Part shown: piece after piece, positions 34,203 through 37,823 of the stretch
Numbering within the stretch: position 1 is the stretch's first letter
Layout: the number at the start of each line of letters is the position of its first letter
DNA from: Deltaproteobacteria bacterium
GTDB taxonomy: Bacteria; Myxococcota_A; Polyangia; Haliangiales; Haliangiaceae
Length of the DNA: 37,823 nt
Direction: 5' to 3'
Assembly: GCA_019237945.1 (NCBI GenBank)
Contig: JAFAOG010000112.1
Coordinates: forward strand, 1 to 37,823
Position numbers and translations under genes: made by a program
Notes under the pieces: model-generated
Databases searched by the model: none
Told to the model about the DNA's origin: nothing
What the model saw: only the letters and a program-made list of their open reading frames with translations

Positions 34203-35581
34203 AGCTCGTCATCGCGTGCTTGCTCGTCGCGCGGCTCGCGCTCGCCGACGACGGCAGTGCCGCGGGCAGCGATGCCGGCAGCGACGTGGGGAGTGCCACG
34301 GGAAGCGCCGCCGTCGAGCCGCCGCCCTCGCCCGCCGAGATGGCCGAGCGGATCGACGATCAGGAGCAGCGCGTCCGCACGCTCGAGTCGAAGGCGCGCG
34401 TGACCGAGTCGTTCAACGAGGACGTCGGCAAGCTGCGCTGGCTGCCGCGCTTCCTGACCGTGTTCGTCGACGTCGGCGGCTTCGCGGTCGCCGGCGACGG
34501 CTCGGGCATACGCAGCGACCTCGGGCACGTCTACTACCCGAAGTACGCGGGTCGCATCGCCGGGCAGTGGGTGTTCATGGGCGACCCGCTGTCGACGGCG
34601 ATCAACTCGCTCGGCGAGCCGGCCGATGCGTCGGACTCGCGCGAGCTCAGGGCCGACACGATCCACAGCAAGGGCCGCCCGTCGCTGATCGTCAACACCG
34701 TCGGGCTCTCGATCGGCAAGTACCTCGGGCACGACATCTCGGTGTCGGCGCTCGCCGAGGTGTTGCCGCGGCCCGGCGACACGCTGCTCGATGTTCCGCT
34801 CGCGCACATCGACTGGCGGCCGCTGTCGACGGTCGATCTGGTGATCTCGGCGGGCAAGGTCGACTCGGTGCTCGGCGTCGAGTATCGCTCGCAGGATGCG
34901 CCGCGCCGGCTCGGCGTCACGCCGTCGCTGATCTGCCGCTACACGTGCGGGCGTCCGCTCGGCGCGGAGGCGCGGCTCGTCGAGGGCCGGCTCAGCCTGT
35001 CGGGCGGCATGTTCGCGAGCGATCAGTTCGATCAGCGCTTCGAGCCGAAGCTCGAGCTGCACGCGAGCAACCTGCCGACGGTCGCGGGGCACGTGCAGTG
35101 GATGCTGCCGGTCGGCCAGGGGCTCGAAGTCGGCGTGTCGGGCGCGGCGGGTCCGCAGGACAACCAGCCGTCGGCGAGCATCGCGCAGTGGCATGTCGGC
35201 CTCGACGCGCAGCTCCGCGACCTCCACGGCTGGGACGCGGTGGCCGAGTACGTGCAGGGCCTCCAGCAGGGCGAGACGATGAGCGTGCCGTGCGACCTGG
35301 CGCCGTGCCTGACGTACAAGGGCGCGTACGTGCTCGTGGATCGCCGCGTCAACGACCACTTCACGCCATACGTGCGCGTCGACTGGCGAAGTGCGGTGCA
35401 TCAACACGGCACCGACTTCGTCTACGAGTCACACGTCGCGCGCGCGACGATCGGAGCGCACTTCGAGATGACGAACACGATCCTCGCGAAGATCGAGTAC
35501 ACGTTCAACCACGAGCTCGACGGCATCCCGCAGTTTGCCGACGACATCCTGACGACCTCGCTCGTCGTCGCGACGGAGTGA
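34193..35581 (+). CDS. Outer-membrane porin-like beta-barrel protein
   Basis: 462 residues from GTG 34193, which has an SD (GGGGAG, 34178-34183) 9 bp upstream; GTG 34199 is also possible. Its start overlaps the end of the peroxidase gene. Residues 1-18 look like a signal peptide (SVKLVIACLLVARLALA). A Gly/Ser/Ala/Asp-rich stretch and a coiled coil (MAERIDDQEQRVRTLESKARV) follow. From ~85 on there are alternating hydrophobic strands and loops (SVSALAEVLPRPGDTLL, TLVDRRVNDHFTPYVRVDWRS), ending with VARATIGAHFEMTNTILAKIEYTFNHELD. It could be a porin for the substrate or product of the neighbouring redox proteins. Confidence 0.72.
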   Translation: MSVKLVIACLLVARLALADDGSAAGSDAGSDVGSATGSAAVEPPPSPAEMAERIDDQEQRVRTLESKARVTESFNEDVGKLRWLPRFLTVFVDVGGFAVAGDGSGIRSDLGHVYYPKYAGRIAGQWVFMGDPLSTAINSLGEPADASDSRELRADTIHSKGRPSLIVNTVGLSIGKYLGHDISVSALAEVLPRPGDTLLDVPLAHIDWRPLSTVDLVISAGKVDSVLGVEYRSQDAPRRLGVTPSLICRYTCGRPLGAEARLVEGRLSLSGGMFASDQFDQRFEPKLELHASNLPTVAGHVQWMLPVGQGLEVGVSGAAGPQDNQPSASIAQWHVGLDAQLRDLHGWDAVAEYVQGLQQGETMSVPCDLAPCLTYKGAYVLVDRRVNDHFTPYVRVDWRSAVHQHGTDFVYESHVARATIGAHFEMTNTILAKIEYTFNHELDGIPQFADDILTTSLVVATE

Positions 35582-35583
35582 CC

Positions 35584-36270
35584 ATGCGCCGAGCCGCCCT
35601 GCTCCTGCTCTTGCTCCTCGGCAATGCCCCGGTGACGCCCGCCGGCGCGGTCAGCGGCACGGTCGTCGTGGTGCACGAAGGCAAGCGCGTGCCCGTCGAG
35701 GGCAACTACGTGCACGTCTACCTGCGTCCCGCGAAGCTCCCGCCGAAGGCACCGGGCATCGGGCAGACATTCGACGTGATCCAGAAGGACAAGCAGTTCG
35801 ATCCGCACGTGATCGTCGTGCCCAAAGGTGCGACCGTGCGGTTCCCGAACAAGGACACCGGCGAGACGCACAACGTGTTCTGGTCCGACGAGCCACACAA
35901 GGACCTCGGGCGTCGAACCGCGACGGACCCCGTGCAGACGTACGAGTTCGACGACGCGCAGGAGTTCTCGGTGTATTGCGACATCCACCAGCAGATGTGG
36001 GCGAAGATCCTGGTGGTCGACTCGACGTACATCGCGAAGGTCGACAAGGACGGCCACTACACGATCCCCAACGTCGCTCCGGGCACCTATCAGGTCGTCG
36101 TGTGGGCGCCGAGCAGCACGCCGGTCGTCTCGGAGAAGCTGACCGTCACGGATGGCCAGACTTCGATCGCGAAGGAGCTGCACCTCCAGCTGACGCCGCT
36201 CAAGTGCCAGCACAACCGCAAAGACGGTTCACCGTATCCGCCGTACGCCGGGCAAAAATCGCCGTGCTAG
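35584..36270 (+). CDS. Cupredoxin (plastocyanin/amicyanin-like) protein
   Basis: 228 residues from ATG 35584, 2 bp after the porin stop. Signal MRRAALLLLLLLGNAPVTPAGA. Residues ~25-147 form a cupredoxin domain with copper ligands H96 (GETHNVFW), C132, H135 and M138 (YCDIHQQM, the C-x2-H-x2-M spacing of amicyanin/pseudoazurin). Residues ~148-210 are a carboxypeptidase-regulatory-like beta domain (VDKDGHYTIPNVAPGTYQVVVW). The end (GQKSPC) and the CQHNRKDGSP stretch suggest a disulphide. It probably carries electrons in the periplasm, plausibly to or from the di-heme peroxidase of the same operon. Confidence 0.88.
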   Translation: MRRAALLLLLLLGNAPVTPAGAVSGTVVVVHEGKRVPVEGNYVHVYLRPAKLPPKAPGIGQTFDVIQKDKQFDPHVIVVPKGATVRFPNKDTGETHNVFWSDEPHKDLGRRTATDPVQTYEFDDAQEFSVYCDIHQQMWAKILVVDSTYIAKVDKDGHYTIPNVAPGTYQVVVWAPSSTPVVSEKLTVTDGQTSIAKELHLQLTPLKCQHNRKDGSPYPPYAGQKSPC

Positions 36271-36282
36271 GCAAATCTTGCC
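36251..36282. promoter_or_regulatory. Second pair of GGCAA-N3-TTGCC-like motifs, 19 bp apart
   Basis: GGCAAAAATCGCC (36251-36263, one arm mismatch) and GGCAAATCTTGCC (36270-36282) start 19 bp apart at the stop codon of the cupredoxin gene and upstream of the DUF3455 gene. This matches the spacing of the 28020-28051 pair. Confidence 0.45.
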
Positions 36283-36363
36283 GTCGCGGAGTGCCTCGCG
36301 CGAGCAAGAGCTGCCGGGAGTCTGCGCCCACGATGTGGTCCAGGTCGTGCTGTGTGCGACCGC

Positions 36364-36960
36364 ATGACGAAAATCCTCTCGGTCTCGTTCCTTGGTCTCG
36401 TGGCGGCGTGTGCGGCGAACGCGCCCGAGACGACGTCCACCACCGCTGACGATCTGTCGACGCACGCGTGTCCCGACAACGTGCCCGCCGCGCTCGCGCC
36501 GGCCGCGGATCAGGATCTCGCGTTCGTGCTGCGCGCGAGCGGCGTGCAGGAGTACACGTGCAACGGCACCGCGTGGGTGTTCGTCGCGCCCGACGCGCAG
36601 CTCTATCCGGCGCACTCGTGCGAGGCCGATGACGACGCCGTCGGGCATCACTACGCGGGCCCGACGTGGGAATGGTACGAGGACGGCTCGACGGTCGTCG
36701 GCAAGAAGGCGGCGGCCGCGACCGTCGATGCGACCGCGATCCCGTGGCTTCTGCTGACCGCGGTCAGCCACGGCGCGAACGATGGCCGGATGAGCGACGT
36801 CACGTCGATCCAGCGCCTCGACACGGTCGGCGGGCTCGCGCCGACGACGGGCTGCGATGCCGATCACGTGGGCGCGACCGCGAACGTGCCGTACACGGCG
36901 AAGTACTTCTTCTATCGCTCGCGCCCGAACGCGCACCATCGCGTGCGCTGCGGCGCCTAG
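36364..36960 (+). CDS. DUF3455 domain lipoprotein
   Basis: 198 residues from ATG 36364; a GTG at 36352 precedes it. The signal MTKILSVSFLGLVAAC has Cys16. The rest matches the DUF3455 pattern: DLAFVLRASGVQEYTCNGTAWVFVAPDAQLYPA, then GPTWEWYEDGSTVVG, AIPWLLLTAVSHGANDGRMSDVTSIQRLDTVGGLAPTTGC and VPYTAKYFFYR near the end. No enzymatic role is established for this family. It ends in CTAG overlapping the helicase stop. Confidence 0.88.
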   Translation: MTKILSVSFLGLVAACAANAPETTSTTADDLSTHACPDNVPAALAPAADQDLAFVLRASGVQEYTCNGTAWVFVAPDAQLYPAHSCEADDDAVGHHYAGPTWEWYEDGSTVVGKKAAAATVDATAIPWLLLTAVSHGANDGRMSDVTSIQRLDTVGGLAPTTGCDADHVGATANVPYTAKYFFYRSRPNAHHRVRCGA

Positions 36961-37823
36961 CCGACGGTCATGCGGCCGCCGTCGCGCAGCGCGGCCGGTA
37001 CGAGCGGCGACGGCTCGCCCGTCGAGACGAGCCACAGCTGGTGCGCCGCGCGCGTCACGCCGATGTGCAGCAGGTGGCGCGCCCAGTTGACGGCCGGATA
37101 CGACGAGTCGTTGACGTCGACCATCACGACGTAGTCGAACTCGAGGCCCTTGACCTGCGCGACGTCGGTGACATCGACGCCGGGCTGGAAGTTGAACTCG
37201 TCGCGACGCACGCGGCGAAGCGCGGGGACCTCGGCGCGGCGCAGGCCGTCGAAGTACGCATCCGCCTGCTCGGGATGTCGCGAGATCACCGCACACGAGG
37301 CGGTCGGCTCGCGCGCCATGAGATTGCGCAGCGCATCGCCGAGGAACGCGACGGCCTCGCCGAGATCGCCGAACTCGTGGAGCTCGACCGGCTCGCCGGG
37401 ACGCGCGGCAAGCGGCTCCTCCGGCGCGAGCTCGGGACCGAGGATCTCGCGTGCGAGCAGCATGACTTCGGCCGTCGATCGATACGACAGCTTCAAGGGG
37501 CGCACGATCGCGGGCTGCCCCGTTTGCTGGAGCAGCGACGCCCAGCCCGTGAAGTTGTTGTCGAACACGAGGCGCTGCGCGGTGTCGCCCGCGATCGTGA
37601 CCGAGCGCTTCTCCTTGTCGTCGTCGGGCGCGCGCACGGCCTCGACGAGCACCTTGACCTCGAGCGCCGAGCGGTCCTGGGCCTCGTCGATCGCGACGTG
37701 CTCGTAGATGATCTCGTCGCCGTCGGGGACGCGCAGGCCGCCGCGCTTGAGCTGCACGAGGCGCAGCAGCAGCGGATCGTCCTCGTCGTCGAAGCGGCCC
37801 GCCGGATCATCCTCGGCGGGGCC
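36957..37823 (-). CDS. UvrD/Rep-like superfamily 1 helicase, 5'-truncated
   Basis: The gene continues past the window edge (no in-frame stop up to 37823), so 288 residues of the C-terminal half are seen. Motif II is VAIDEAQD, motif IV/V regions SYRSTAEV and VKGLEFDYVVMVDV, and motif VI HIGVTRAAHQLWLVST. It is an SF1 helicase of the UvrD/HelD type, which unwinds DNA or recycles RNA polymerase. The N-terminal Walker A is outside the window, so the exact class (UvrD, Rep or HelD) cannot be fixed. No adjacent gene suggests a specific DNA-repair operon. Confidence 0.85.
   Translation of the reverse strand, partial: GPAEDDPAGRFDDEDDPLLLRLVQLKRGGLRVPDGDEIIYEHVAIDEAQDRSALEVKVLVEAVRAPDDDKEKRSVTIAGDTAQRLVFDNNFTGWASLLQQTGQPAIVRPLKLSYRSTAEVMLLAREILGPELAPEEPLAARPGEPVELHEFGDLGEAVAFLGDALRNLMAREPTASCAVISRHPEQADAYFDGLRRAEVPALRRVRRDEFNFQPGVDVTDVAQVKGLEFDYVVMVDVNDSSYPAVNWARHLLHIGVTRAAHQLWLVSTGEPSPLVPAALRDGGRMTVG

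Overview
The window is high-GC, densely packed bacterial DNA. Short intergenic gaps, many lipoproteins with a lipobox, Hanks-type Ser/Thr kinases (one fused to a WD40 propeller), an FHA/sigma-54 activator and a KaiC-like ATPase together suggest a myxobacterium-like organism (Myxococcota, possibly of the Kofleriaceae/Haliangium type). This placement is inferred from gene content, not from a search. No insertion sequence, integrase, tRNA, rRNA or CRISPR array was seen.

Layout. 1-850: 3' end of an endonuclease/exonuclease/phosphatase-family gene whose stop lies in the first copy of a ~50-bp tandem repeat. 970-2813: a TetR regulator and an SDR oxidoreductase, each preceded by the same GAATGAATrTTCATTC-type palindrome, with a clear intrinsic terminator between them. 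2814-3327: a 500-bp non-coding stretch with three inverted-repeat elements (one an 84-nt nested structure) and four degenerate ~46-bp repeats. 3328-6033: a beta-propeller lipoprotein, a four-S1-domain RNA-binding protein and a 65-aa lipoprotein. 6034-9850: aerobic benzoyl-CoA (box) pathway genes boxB and boxC, divergent from their probable regulator boxR. 9893-14895: a hemerythrin-like protein, a beta-barrel-like lipoprotein, ligA, an EF-hand lipoprotein and a methyltransferase. 14942-17704: a lipoprotein behind thiC, which has a TPP riboswitch whose 3' end contains the Shine-Dalgarno sequence.

17737-22754: a three-gene signalling operon (PAS_2-like/REC protein, double-domain KaiC-like ATPase, single REC domain) divergent from a membrane Ser/Thr kinase, which converges on a soluble Ser/Thr kinase. 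22786-25010: nadA, an L,D-transpeptidase-like lipoprotein and a universal stress protein. 24988-27971: an IPT/polysaccharide deacetylase lipoprotein, a Cys-rich lipoprotein and a small lipoprotein. 28058-33020: a WD40 Ser/Thr kinase overlapping an FHA / GGDEF-like / AAA+ / Fis-type activator. 33063-36270: an operon of a di-heme peroxidase-like lipoprotein, an outer-membrane porin-like protein and a cupredoxin, which looks like an extracytoplasmic redox module. 36364-37823: a DUF3455 protein and the 3' part of a UvrD-like helicase.

The strongest leads are the KaiC/phytochrome-remnant operon, the peroxidase-porin-cupredoxin operon, the structured non-coding block at 2885-3250, a paired GGCAA-N3-TTGCC motif at two distant gene junctions, and the fact that all six convergent gene pairs overlap or abut, four of them by exactly four bases.
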